From NCBI GenBank assembly GCA_021838065.1, contig JAKCEJ010000080.1:1-10111 (forward strand): a stretch of 10,111 nt of DNA, read 5' to 3'. Made by a program: the position numbers and the translations under genes. This document shows positions 1-6,784 of this stretch, in pieces. Under the pieces are notes generated by a model. It searched no databases. It was not told the DNA's origin and worked only from the letters and a program-made list of their open reading frames with translations. This stretch comes from Pseudomonadota bacterium. Its GTDB lineage: Bacteria; Pseudomonadota; Gammaproteobacteria; Steroidobacterales; Steroidobacteraceae. Position 1 is the stretch's first letter, and the number at the start of each line of letters is the position of its first letter.

Positions 1-774
1 CTCGTCTATTACGATCTGTCCAATCCGATTCATCATGGCGCGCCGCAGTGGCCGTCGAGCCCGAATCTCAACATCCGCACGCTCAAGTATCATGCGAAGG
101 ACGGCATGCTGGTGCAGCAGTACGAGGGAATCATGCACCGCTCCACCCATATGGATGCGCAGATCCATGTGACGGAGAATGGCAGGACGCTGACCGACTA
201 CGAGCCGTGGCGTTTTTTCGGCACTGGTGTCGCCGTAGCGATCCCGAAAGGCAAGTGGGGCGTGATCACGCCGGAGGATCTGGAGAGGGCGGTGCCCACG
301 ATCCAGCGGGGCGATATCCTGATGATCAACACTGGCAGTCACCACAAGCTGGGCGACAACGACGAGTACTACGCTTATTCGCCTGGTCTTTACAAGGAGG
401 CCGCGGAATGGATCGTAGAGCGCGGCGTCAAGCTGGTGGGAGTGGACGTACAGGCGCTCGATCACCCGCTCGGCACGAAGCTCGCCGATCACGGCCCCGG
501 CCCGTCGCACCCTTATCTCAATGATGAGTACCGCGCGCTGACCGGCCGCAATATTCTCGAGGATTTCCCCTATTGGGAGCCGGCGCACAAGATCGTGCTC
601 GGCGCCGGTATTCCGGGCATTGAAAACATCGGCGGCGAGCTCGATGCCGTCACCGGCAAGCGCTGTACCTTCATGGCTTTTCCCTGGCGCTGGCCGCAAG
701 GCGAGGGCTGTGTAGTGCGGGTGATCGCCGTCGTCGATCCCGAGCAGAAATACCGCATCGGCGCGGAGGGTTGA
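1..774 (+). CDS. Cyclase family protein (kynurenine formamidase / isatin hydrolase-like metal hydrolase), 5' partial
   Basis: The frame is open from the first base, so the true start lies left of the window; the internal ATG at 106 is too late because clear family sequence (YDLSNPIHHGAPQWP) precedes it. About 257 residues are visible. The family signature HxGTHxDxPxH appears as HRSTHMDAQIH near positions 139-171: the His, Asp and His metal ligands are kept, while the usual Gly and Pro are replaced by Ser and Gln. Later conserved blocks are GDILMINTGSHH, VGVDVQALDHPLGT and GIPGIENIGG. Members of this family (PF04199) use a divalent metal, often Mn or Zn, to hydrolyse cyclic amides or N-formyl groups, as in isatin hydrolase and kynurenine formamidase. 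The protein is cytosolic as far as can be seen. It heads the visible part of a five-gene operon, 2 nt before the cupin gene. Family assignment is firm; the substrate is unknown. Confidence 0.9.
   Translation, partial: LVYYDLSNPIHHGAPQWPSSPNLNIRTLKYHAKDGMLVQQYEGIMHRSTHMDAQIHVTENGRTLTDYEPWRFFGTGVAVAIPKGKWGVITPEDLERAVPTIQRGDILMINTGSHHKLGDNDEYYAYSPGLYKEAAEWIVERGVKLVGVDVQALDHPLGTKLADHGPGPSHPYLNDEYRALTGRNILEDFPYWEPAHKIVLGAGIPGIENIGGELDAVTGKRCTFMAFPWRWPQGEGCVVRVIAVVDPEQKYRIGAEG
765..769 (+). promoter_or_regulatory. Shine-Dalgarno that sets the cupin gene start
   Basis: A GGAGG sits 7 nt before GTG 777, a normal spacing. An in-frame TTG at 771 would leave only 1 nt after the GGAGG, which is too close. 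This argues that the cupin gene begins at GTG 777, just after the upstream stop codon at 772-774. Confidence 0.6.
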
Positions 775-776
775 AC

Positions 777-1124
777 GTGCAGGTCACACGCTTCGTCGAC
801 GCCAGGCGTTACGACACCAAAGGTCATTACGAGATGGCCGGACTGATGTTGCAAGGGGGGCAGGCCTCGAAGACCAGCGGGGTGCTGGTATCGCTCTCGT
901 ATTTTCTGCCCGGCGGCGGGGCGCAGCGTTCGGCCTCGGCGACCGAGAAGGTCTATGTGGTGCTGCAAGGCGAAGTTACCCTCATTACCGATGCGGGCGA
1001 GACCACACTCGGCGCCATGGATTCATGCCATCTCGCGCCGGGTGAGGCGCGCGCCATTGAAAACCGCGGCAATGCCGTCGCCCACATGATGGTCGTGGTA
1101 TTGCCCGCCAAGGAGGCCAAATGA
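777..1124 (+). CDS. Small cupin-domain protein with degenerate metal site
   Basis: This 115-residue protein has the single-domain cupin layout. Motif 1 is the stretch PGGGAQRSASATEKVYVVLQG (FLPGG...TEKVYVVLQGEV) and motif 2 is LAPGEARAIENRGN. The motif 1 Glu is present, but the two His of the usual HxH are replaced (QRS region) and the motif 2 His is missing (PGEARAIEN). If it binds metal it must do so atypically, and it may instead be a binding or structural protein. The preferred start is GTG 777 because of the GGAGG at 765-769; the alternative TTG 771 would add two residues. The stop overlaps the next start as ATGA at 1121-1124, so translation is probably coupled to the dehydrogenase. Cupins of this size often accompany catabolic operons as isomerases, decarboxylases or sensors; which applies here cannot be told. 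Confidence 0.85.
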   Translation: MQVTRFVDARRYDTKGHYEMAGLMLQGGQASKTSGVLVSLSYFLPGGGAQRSASATEKVYVVLQGEVTLITDAGETTLGAMDSCHLAPGEARAIENRGNAVAHMMVVVLPAKEAK

Positions 1125-1945
1125 GCGGCGCACCGCGCGGTATCACCGAACCGCTGCGCAATCCGCTTTCGTTGTTCGATGTCGGCGGCAAATCGGCGCT
1201 GATCACCGGCGCCTCGGGCGCTTTCGGCCGCGCCGTCACGCTTGCGCTCGCGGCGCTTGGCGTCAATGTGACCGTGGCCGGCGCCTCGAGAGCTGACCTG
1301 GACGGCATAGCCGACGAGATCCGCTCGCTCGGCAAGGGCGCGGTTAATGTCGTGTATGCCCGACCCGATAGTCTTGAGGACGCCAACCGCATGCGCGATT
1401 CGGCGCTGGCTGCGTTCGGCAGGATTGACCAACTCGTCATCGCCTCCGGTTACAACAAAGCCGGGTTCATCCAGGAGATGAAATACGAGGATTGGCAGGC
1501 GGTAATGGACGCGAATGTGCGCGGCGCGTGGTTCATGGCCAAGTCTGTGGGAACGTATTTCATCGACAATTCGGTGAAGGGAAAGGTTCTGCTGATGTCC
1601 TCGGTGCGCGGGCGCCACGGCAATATTTCCGGCTACACCGCCTATTGCACCTCCAAGGGCGCCACCGACGCACTGACGCGCGTTCTTGCCACCGAGTGGG
1701 CGAAATACGGCATCACCGTGAACGCCATTGCGCCGACGGTGTTCCGTTCCAAGCTCACGGCCTGGATGTTCGGCGACGACGAGTTGGGCCAAGCGACGAA
1801 GAAACGTTCGCTGTCACGCATTCCACTGGGGCGCCTCGGCGAGGTCGAAGACCTCGTGGGCATGGCGCTCTACCTTCTGGCACCCGCCTCGGATTTCTGC
1901 ACGGGACAGGTGATGTACATCGATGGCGGATACACGGCCGGTTGA
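1121..1945 (+). CDS. SDR family NAD(P)-dependent oxidoreductase
   Basis: The product is 274 residues, a classical short-chain dehydrogenase with a Rossmann fold. The cofactor loop TGASGAFG is at residues 29-36 (the usual final GIG is AFG). The catalytic residues are complete: Asn132 in DANVRG, Ser161 in LLMSS, and Tyr175/Lys179 in YCTSK. The C-terminal GQVMYIDGGYTAG is typical of the FabG/gluconate-5-dehydrogenase group. It should oxidise a hydroxyl or reduce a ketone using NAD(H) or NADP(H); the substrate is not predictable. The start has a strong AGGAGG at 1111-1116 and overlaps the cupin stop as ATGA. The 3' end overlaps the next gene by 23 nt in another frame. Its place between a ring/amide hydrolase and an acyl-CoA-type dehydrogenase fits a dehydrogenation step in a catabolic pathway. 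Confidence 0.93.
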   Translation: MSGAPRGITEPLRNPLSLFDVGGKSALITGASGAFGRAVTLALAALGVNVTVAGASRADLDGIADEIRSLGKGAVNVVYARPDSLEDANRMRDSALAAFGRIDQLVIASGYNKAGFIQEMKYEDWQAVMDANVRGAWFMAKSVGTYFIDNSVKGKVLLMSSVRGRHGNISGYTAYCTSKGATDALTRVLATEWAKYGITVNAIAPTVFRSKLTAWMFGDDELGQATKKRSLSRIPLGRLGEVEDLVGMALYLLAPASDFCTGQVMYIDGGYTAG

Positions 1946-2858
1946 TCTTCTGGCGGGCCGGCCGGCGCTGGTGGTCGGCGGCGGGCGCATGGGCCTCGCG
2001 ATCGCGCAGATTCTCGCGGCCGCCGGCATTGCAGTCACGGTGGTGGAGCCGAATTGCGCGACTCGCGAGACCGCCGCCGAGCGGCTCGCGCAGATCTTCC
2101 GTCTACAGGGTCAACCGCAAGCGCGGATCGCCTTGGTCAAGGTGGTTGCGGATATCCGCGAGGCGCCAGGGGATGTGGCGATCGCCATCGAGGCGGCGCC
2201 GGAGAGCGCGGAGCTCAAGCGGGAGATTTTCCGCCGGCTCGATGAGTTTTGTCCCGCGGACGCCATATTTGCCACGAATACCTCCGTCATCCCCGTCCAT
2301 CGTATTGCCGCCGACGTGAGAGACAAATCGCGCGTGGTCGGCACTCATTTCTGGAACCCGCCCTATGCCGTGCGGCTGGTGGAGGTGGTCAGGAGCGAAG
2401 GCACCTCCGAGGAGACGATGCAGCGCACTAGCGCGATCATGGCGGCGGTGGGGCAGCAGCCGGTGCGCGTGAACAAGGATATTCCCGGCTTCATTGGCAA
2501 CCGTCTGCAGCACGCTCTGAAGCGCGAGGCCATCGCGCTGGTACAGGCGGGAGTCTGTGATGCGCAAACCGTCGATACCGTTGTGAAATCAAGCTTCGGG
2601 GCGAGGTTGGGGATCATGGGGCCGCTGGAGCAGTCCGATCTCGTTGGCCTGAACCTGACGCTGGCGATCCACGAAGTCATTCTGCCGGACCTCGACACAA
2701 GCCGGGCGCCGCAGAAGCTGCTGGTCGATCTGGTGGCGGCCGGCCACACGGGCGTTACGGCGGGGCAGGGCTTCAGGAGCTGGACGCCGGAGACTCGCGC
2801 CGAGTTGCAGACGCGCCTTGACCGCACGCTTGGCGGAAAGAAAGGCACCAGATCATGA
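1923..2858 (+). CDS. 3-hydroxyacyl-CoA dehydrogenase family protein
   Basis: The product is 311 residues and resembles the single-unit 3-hydroxyacyl-CoA dehydrogenase / lambda-crystallin / L-carnitine dehydrogenase group. An N-terminal NAD-binding Rossmann motif VGGGRMG lies at residues 18-24. The catalytic-type His142 is in GTHFWNPP, Glu154 in LVEVV, Ser121 in NTS, and the domain-linking block DIPGFIGNR covers residues 186-194. The helical C-terminal domain follows with MGPLEQSDLVGL. The expected reaction is NAD-dependent oxidation of a 3-hydroxy acid or 3-hydroxyacyl-CoA; nothing in the sequence separates CoA from non-CoA substrates. ATG 1923 places the Rossmann motif at the usual distance from the N-terminus. 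It lies inside the end of the SDR gene and has no obvious Shine-Dalgarno, so translational coupling is likely. Its stop overlaps the next gene as ATGA. Confidence 0.92.
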   Translation: MADTRPVDLLAGRPALVVGGGRMGLAIAQILAAAGIAVTVVEPNCATRETAAERLAQIFRLQGQPQARIALVKVVADIREAPGDVAIAIEAAPESAELKREIFRRLDEFCPADAIFATNTSVIPVHRIAADVRDKSRVVGTHFWNPPYAVRLVEVVRSEGTSEETMQRTSAIMAAVGQQPVRVNKDIPGFIGNRLQHALKREAIALVQAGVCDAQTVDTVVKSSFGARLGIMGPLEQSDLVGLNLTLAIHEVILPDLDTSRAPQKLLVDLVAAGHTGVTAGQGFRSWTPETRAELQTRLDRTLGGKKGTRS

Positions 2859-3436
2859 ACGCTGCCACGATGTCTTACGCCACTACCGGCAATTACGCTG
2901 CGCCGCTGCGGGTAGATGCCCTGCCGCTTGGCACGATCGTTTACGACTACGGTCCGCAGGCCGATGATCTGCTGGCGCACATCGCCGCCGTGCTGGCCGT
3001 GGAAGGCTATCGTCTGGGCGGCGCCGTGCAGTCAAGCAAGCGCCGTCCTGGCCGGCGCAAATGCGACATGTATCTGCGCAATCTTCTGGACGGTGAGGAA
3101 ATCCTCATTTCCCTCGATCGCGGCAACGAGGCGCGTGGATGCCGGCTCAACCACGATGCCTTCGCACGCGTCAGTTTGTGGGGCGAGCAGGCGCTGTCCG
3201 CCGGTGTCGATCTGTTCGTCGTCAACAAGTTCGGCAAGGAGGAAGCTCAAGGCCGTGGTCTATGCGCCCTGATTGCCGAAGCACTGGCCACAGGCATTCC
3301 CGCGATCTTGGCAGTCTCCACCCTTAACCTGCCTCACTTCAAAGCCTTCGCTGGCGATCAGGTGGTTCGCCTTCCCCCGCAGCGCGAGGCGGTCTTGGCG
3401 TGGTGCCGCACCGTCATCGCACCCAGGCGGATGTGA
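2855..3436 (+). CDS. DUF2478 domain-containing protein (molybdenum-locus associated)
   Basis: The product is 193 residues. I recognise DUF2478 from the pattern of an N-terminal beta strand (TIVYDYG, residues 27-33), GGAVQSSK at 55-62, C70-DMYL, GNEARGCRLN at 90-99, and NKFGKEEAQGRG at 124-135, followed by ALATGIPAILAVS. The family is thought to have a P-loop NTPase-like fold, but I see no canonical GxxxxGK[ST] loop here. Family members are commonly encoded beside molybdate transport or molybdenum-enzyme genes, and here the next genes, convergent, are moaA and moeA. The molecular role is not known. The start overlaps the upstream stop as ATGA at 2855-2858. Met6 (2870) is a possible later start, because the first 25 residues precede the recognisable domain. 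It is the last gene of the operon. Confidence 0.82.
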   Translation: MNAATMSYATTGNYAAPLRVDALPLGTIVYDYGPQADDLLAHIAAVLAVEGYRLGGAVQSSKRRPGRRKCDMYLRNLLDGEEILISLDRGNEARGCRLNHDAFARVSLWGEQALSAGVDLFVVNKFGKEEAQGRGLCALIAEALATGIPAILAVSTLNLPHFKAFAGDQVVRLPPQREAVLAWCRTVIAPRRM

Positions 3437-3462
3437 CGGCAGTGAGAAACGCTCATCCGCCT
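3425..3462. terminator. Perfect 9-bp inverted repeat between convergent genes, possible bidirectional terminator
   Basis: AGGCGGATG at 3425-3433 is the exact reverse complement of CATCCGCCT at 3454-3462, with a 20-nt loop. The left arm holds the last codons of the DUF2478 gene and the right arm the last codons of moaA, so a transcript from either side would form the same hairpin at its 3' end. There is no run of T on either side, so it is not a textbook Rho-independent terminator. The position makes a role in ending or protecting both transcripts plausible but unproven. Confidence 0.35.
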
Positions 3463-4499
3463 ATGTAGTGCATCTCTACTTTGCGGTGTTCCGATTCCTC
3501 GTGCCACAGCCGCCCGCGCAGCTCGCTGTAGCGATCCGCGCGACCAGTCCAGCCCTCGCGAATCATGCGCAGCAGCTCCGCGTCCTTGGCCCCACCCCGA
3601 AGGGCGGCGCGCAAGTCGAGTCCTGCAGTCGCGAACAGGCAGGTGTAAAGCCTGCCTTCCGAGGAAAGCCGCGCGCGGCTGCAGCCGCTGCAGAACGGCT
3701 GGGAGACCGAGGAAACAAAGCCGATCTCGCCGGCTCCGTCCTCGAATGCCCAGCGTCTTGCGACCTCGCCACGATAATTCTCGGACCGCGGTCGGATCGG
3801 CCAGCGTGCATTTATCCGCGCAGCGAGCTCGCGGGCTGACACGGTCATCTCGGGTCGCCATGCGTTGCGATTGCCGACGTCCATGAACTCGACGAATCGC
3901 ACGATCACGGGCCGTCCGCGAAATCTCTCGACCAGGTCAAGCACGGTGTGATCGTTCACGCCGCGGATCACGACCGTGTTGATTTTTACCGGCCCGAGTC
4001 CGGCCACGATCGCCGCCTCGATGCCCTCCAGGACCTCGTTGCGGGCGTCGAACCCGCCATTCATGCGCTCGAATACGGCTGCATCGAGCGAGTCGAGGCT
4101 CACGGTCACGCGCCTGAGGCCGTTCGCATAAAGGTCGGCTGCGTGCTGGCGCAGCAGCACGCCGTTGGTGGTCAGCGCGATGTCCTCGATGCCGTTGATA
4201 GAGGACAGATCGCCGATTAGGTCGCCGAGATTGGTTCGCAGCAGCGGCTCACCGCCGGTGAGGCGGAGTTTGCGCACCCCGAGGTTGGCAAACAGCCGGG
4301 ACAGATGCACGATCTCCTGAAACGACAGGCGTTTGCTGGACTCGAGAAAGCGGTAGCCGTGATACGCATCCTTCGGCATGCAGTACAGGCATCGGAAGTT
4401 GCATCTATCCATCACTGAGATGCGCAAATCGCGCAATGGGCGCGCGAACTGATCAATCGGATGAAGAGGGTTGCGAATGGGATGTGCGTTGTTGCTCAT
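3453..4499 (-). CDS. moaA: GTP 3',8-cyclase MoaA
   Basis: The product is 348 residues, slightly longer than typical MoaA. It is a radical SAM enzyme that, together with MoaC, converts GTP to cyclic pyranopterin monophosphate, the first step of molybdenum cofactor synthesis. The N-terminal [4Fe-4S] cluster motif is CNFRCLYC (Cys33, Cys37, Cys40), followed by TGGEP at 81-85. The C-terminal cluster Cys are 270, 273 and 287 (FCSGCSRARL then YTC). The protein ends in the conserved Gly-Gly. ATG 4499 is chosen because it precedes the conserved FARPLRDLRISV block. The open frame extends upstream to 4868, but that part is antisense-free shadow inside moeA. The gene starts 11 nt after the moeA stop, so the two form one transcription unit. 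No moaC, moaD or moaE is in the window. Confidence 0.97.
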   Translation of the reverse strand: MSNNAHPIRNPLHPIDQFARPLRDLRISVMDRCNFRCLYCMPKDAYHGYRFLESSKRLSFQEIVHLSRLFANLGVRKLRLTGGEPLLRTNLGDLIGDLSSINGIEDIALTTNGVLLRQHAADLYANGLRRVTVSLDSLDAAVFERMNGGFDARNEVLEGIEAAIVAGLGPVKINTVVIRGVNDHTVLDLVERFRGRPVIVRFVEFMDVGNRNAWRPEMTVSARELAARINARWPIRPRSENYRGEVARRWAFEDGAGEIGFVSSVSQPFCSGCSRARLSSEGRLYTCLFATAGLDLRAALRGGAKDAELLRMIREGWTGRADRYSELRGRLWHEESEHRKVEMHYIGG

Positions 4500-4510
4500 G
4501 ATCCGGCTGA

Positions 4511-5725
4511 TTACCAACGGTAGCCGGTGCTGATGAAGCCCTGCGGATAGGTGTTCGGGCCGGGCGGCAATTCGACGAAACCGTCGGTTCCGGCCAGACT
4601 CAGCAAGTCCCCGGAGCCATGGGTCGGACGTGGAATCGCCGAGGGCCGGCCCGACTCGTCGTGTTCGACGCACACTGGCAGGAAGTAGGCGCGCGGACTG
4701 TCTACGGTGACCGGTGTCGCGAGCGCCACGCGTTCCGATACGTCGCCGGTCATTCCCATCGAGGCCGCGATTGCCGGCATCACGTACCGGATTAAACAGG
4801 TCAGCGTCGATACCGGATTGCCCGGCAGGCCGAACACGGCCTGGTCCGTCGGGCCCGAGCCGAACCACATGGGTGCACCGGGGCGTTGGGCAATCCGATG
4901 AAAGACTTCTTGCACGCCCAGCTGTTTCAGGACCTGGGGCACGAAATCCCTTCGTCCCATCGACACGCCGCCGCTCAGGATGAGAATGTCGTGCGTGTGC
5001 AGCAGCAGTGCAAGACGTTGCGTCAATTCCGATTCATCGTCGCGGATGTGGCAGTCGGTGACTCGGCGGAACCCGCGCTGGAGGAGCGATGCGACAATCG
5101 CATACGCGTTCGAGCGGCGCACCTGGAAGTCCGCGATCGGCTGGCCAGGTTCGACGAGCTCGTCGCCCGTCGAGACGACGGCAACCTCCGGTTGGCGGCT
5201 CACCCGCAGGTTTGCTTTGCCTGCCGATGCGGCAATCGCGATCTCCGGTGCTCGCAGTGGCGCGCCGCAGGTGAGCAACAGTGAGCCCTGTCGGGCGTCG
5301 CTAGCACGCCGATGAACGTTGTGAAACGGAGTCAGCACCGCCGAGGGCCTCAGTGTTGCGTAGCCGTCATCGATGTCAATCTGCTCTACCGGCACCACGC
5401 AGTCGCAGCCGACCGGCAGGATCGCGCCGGTCATGACTTCGATGGCGTAATTCTTGCGCGCGAGAGTCACCTGCGGCGCACCAGCTGCGTGTATGCCTTG
5501 CAGTTTCAGGCGGCGTTGGCCACGACGCCAGGTGTCGCTGTCACCGGCGATGCCGTCCATTGCAACGCGGTCGAATGGCGGCTGATCGCGTTCGGCGGAG
5601 ATGTCCTCGCGCAATGTGCCGCCCACGCACTCGGTCAGAGGTAACGACTCGATCGGCCTGAGTTGCAGTCTTGAGCCGATCATCTCTTCGGCGAGGCGCG
5701 GCGTGATCAATCCGTTGGTCGGCAT
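4511..5725 (-). CDS. moeA: Molybdopterin molybdenumtransferase MoeA
   Basis: The product is 404 residues, close to the usual length of about 410. MoeA inserts molybdate into adenylylated molybdopterin to give active Moco. Recognisable blocks are PPFDRVAMDGIA (residues 49-60; the usual DNSAMDGYA is altered but the Asp of AMDG is kept), PVGCDCVVPVEQ, VVSTGDEL (183-190), SGGVSMGRRDF (251-261) and GLPGNPVS (299-306). The C-terminal domain ends in LPPGPNTYPQG. The GEDI-type loop reads RRASDARQG, so it is also divergent. ATG 5725 (MPTNGLITPRLAEEM) fits the family N-terminus. The frame stays open back to 5887, but that stretch is low-complexity and runs through a heptamer repeat. No strong Shine-Dalgarno is visible. 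It is the first gene of the moeA-moaA pair. Confidence 0.95.
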   Translation of the reverse strand: MPTNGLITPRLAEEMIGSRLQLRPIESLPLTECVGGTLREDISAERDQPPFDRVAMDGIAGDSDTWRRGQRRLKLQGIHAAGAPQVTLARKNYAIEVMTGAILPVGCDCVVPVEQIDIDDGYATLRPSAVLTPFHNVHRRASDARQGSLLLTCGAPLRAPEIAIAASAGKANLRVSRQPEVAVVSTGDELVEPGQPIADFQVRRSNAYAIVASLLQRGFRRVTDCHIRDDESELTQRLALLLHTHDILILSGGVSMGRRDFVPQVLKQLGVQEVFHRIAQRPGAPMWFGSGPTDQAVFGLPGNPVSTLTCLIRYVMPAIAASMGMTGDVSERVALATPVTVDSPRAYFLPVCVEHDESGRPSAIPRPTHGSGDLLSLAGTDGFVELPPGPNTYPQGFISTGYRW

Positions 5726-5763
5726 GGTTCGAATAGTTTGGCGGCGAATGAGACCATGGGGTA

Positions 5764-5792
5764 ATCCTGCCCCGAGGTCCATGCAGTGGCAA
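5764..5792 (-). promoter_or_regulatory. Possible sigma70 promoter for moeA-moaA
   Basis: On the minus strand TTGCCA (5792-5787) matches the -35 consensus in 5 of 6 positions. It is followed after 17 nt by CAGGAT (5769-5764), a weak -10 that keeps the A at position 2 and the final AT. The leader to ATG 5725 would be roughly 30 nt. The -10 is poor, so this is only a candidate. Confidence 0.22.
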
Positions 5793-5833
5793 GTAACAAG
5801 CTCATGTGACACGATGCGGATGCATTGGCGCTC

Positions 5834-5861
5834 GGTAGGCGGTAGGCGGCAGGCGGCAGGC
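5834..5861. repeat. Tandem heptamer repeat (GGYAGGC)x4
   Basis: Two copies of GGTAGGC are followed directly by two copies of GGCAGGC, differing only at the third base. The repeat lies upstream of moeA, outside the likely coding region, and about 110 nt from the moeA start. A 7-nt unit would shift any reading frame if copy number changed, which is another reason not to extend moeA through it. Confidence 0.85.
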
Positions 5862-6155
5862 TGGGACGGCGTGGGAGACTGGCGCAATTGGTCAGCGCCG
5901 TCACGGTCTTGCAGGGGCTCTGCAAGCGCTCCCTGGCGGGACTTTCGCTTGCGAGCGCCTGTTCGTTCCCGCGATGCCGGTTCCGCCGTGTCTCAGGGCG
6001 TTGAGGGCGCAGAGATCGTACCGGACGGCCTATGCGCGCTCCCGAGCCGCTCCAGTGCAGGGCAGAACGCGTCAGGTCAATAATCAGGTTATTTCCGAGA
6101 TTGCCAAACGGTGAGGCGTGCTGATGAGGCCGAATTTCCGGGATATGCGCTGGTA

Positions 6156-6758
6156 TCAGGGCGATCGCAAAGTGCTCGGGACATGCGCAGGGATGTCGAA
6201 GTCCCCGACGACGAGATAGATCATGTCGGTGAAGGCATTCAGGTTGCGGTATCCGCTGGCGCGGCTCTTGAGGATCGTGATGATGCGGTTGAGGCCGTCG
6301 GCCACGGCATGGGTCAGATCGTGCTCGACGAAGGCCAGGATGTTGTCAAAGTGCGCCTTGAGCGTGCTGACGCAGGTGCGCAGCGAGGGGATGCGGCTGC
6401 GCAAGGCGGAGGTCATCCAGCGGCGCGGGAACTTCTCTGCGGCGCCCGGGTGGGTGAAGCCCCAGAACTGAGCGAACTCGTCCTTGAACACCCAGGCGCG
6501 ATGAATACGGCGATGGCAATGGCGCAGGCGATTGAGAACCCGGGTCTGCCCCTTGGTGCGCGTTGCCGGATGCCGGTACAGCCGCCAGCGCAGCTCGTTG
6601 AGCGCTTTGCGCTGCTTGCCGGCCAACACGCGCCACCCCTCCTTGCGCACTGCATCGACAGCCTCGTTGAGCGCTTTGGTGACGTGGAAGTGATCGATGA
6701 CGAGGGTGTCGTTCGGGCAATGCGGCTTGATCGCTTCCGTGTACGCGCGGCTCATGTC
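6156..6758 (-). pseudogene. ISL3-family transposase, C-terminal remnant
   Basis: About 200 residues match the C-terminal half of ISL3-type transposases: a DDE-domain start CDMSRAYTEAI, then TLVIDHFHVTKALNEAVDAVRK, a helical insertion, and the end block HAVADGLNRIITILKSRASGYRN. The first two acidic residues would be the Asp of CDMS and the Asp of VIDHFH, with a Glu likely further on. The N-terminal zinc-finger and HTH half is missing: the frame meets a stop at 6782-6780, and dusA begins at 6785. The remnant ends with a normal TGA at 6156-6158. It therefore cannot encode an active transposase. It is oriented opposite to dusA and sits at the boundary between the lower-GC left half and the higher-GC right half of the window. 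Full-length proteins of this family are around 400-ish residues. Confidence 0.85.
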
Positions 6759-6784
6759 GCAGCTGGCGCAGCGGCTCTTCTACG

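Larger units (their letters stand above)
5726..6155. other. Gene-free stretch between moeA and the IS remnant
   Basis: I see no convincing gene in these 430 bases; the frames that stay open have no recognisable product. The stretch holds the candidate moeA promoter, a four-copy heptamer repeat (5834-5861), and two small hairpins: GGCGC/GCGCC at 5881-5899 with a 9-nt loop, and CTTGCA/TGCAAG at 5908-5926 with a 7-nt loop. A short AATAA/TTATT inverted repeat lies at 6079-6093. The sequence CGGAAATTCGGCC (minus strand, about 6141-6129) lies just past the transposase stop and could be the outer end of the IS, but its partner repeat is missing. Confidence 0.6.

Noticed and set aside
570..1792. Long minus-strand frames opposite the cyclase, cupin and SDR genes
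   Set aside because: They lie opposite strongly recognised genes, have arginine- and alanine-rich shadow composition and no family features.
4500..4868. Upstream in-frame extension of moaA (471-residue frame)
   Set aside because: The added 123 residues lie inside moeA and do not resemble MoaA; the family N-terminus fits ATG 4499.
5726..5887. Upstream extension of moeA to 5887
   Set aside because: It is low-complexity, crosses the heptamer array and does not resemble the MoeA N-terminus, which fits ATG 5725.
5878..5960. tRNA-like stretch (GGCGCAATTGGTCAGCGCC resembling a D-arm, then TTCGTTCCCG)
   Set aside because: No matching anticodon stem, proper T-arm or acceptor stem could be paired, so it is not called a tRNA.
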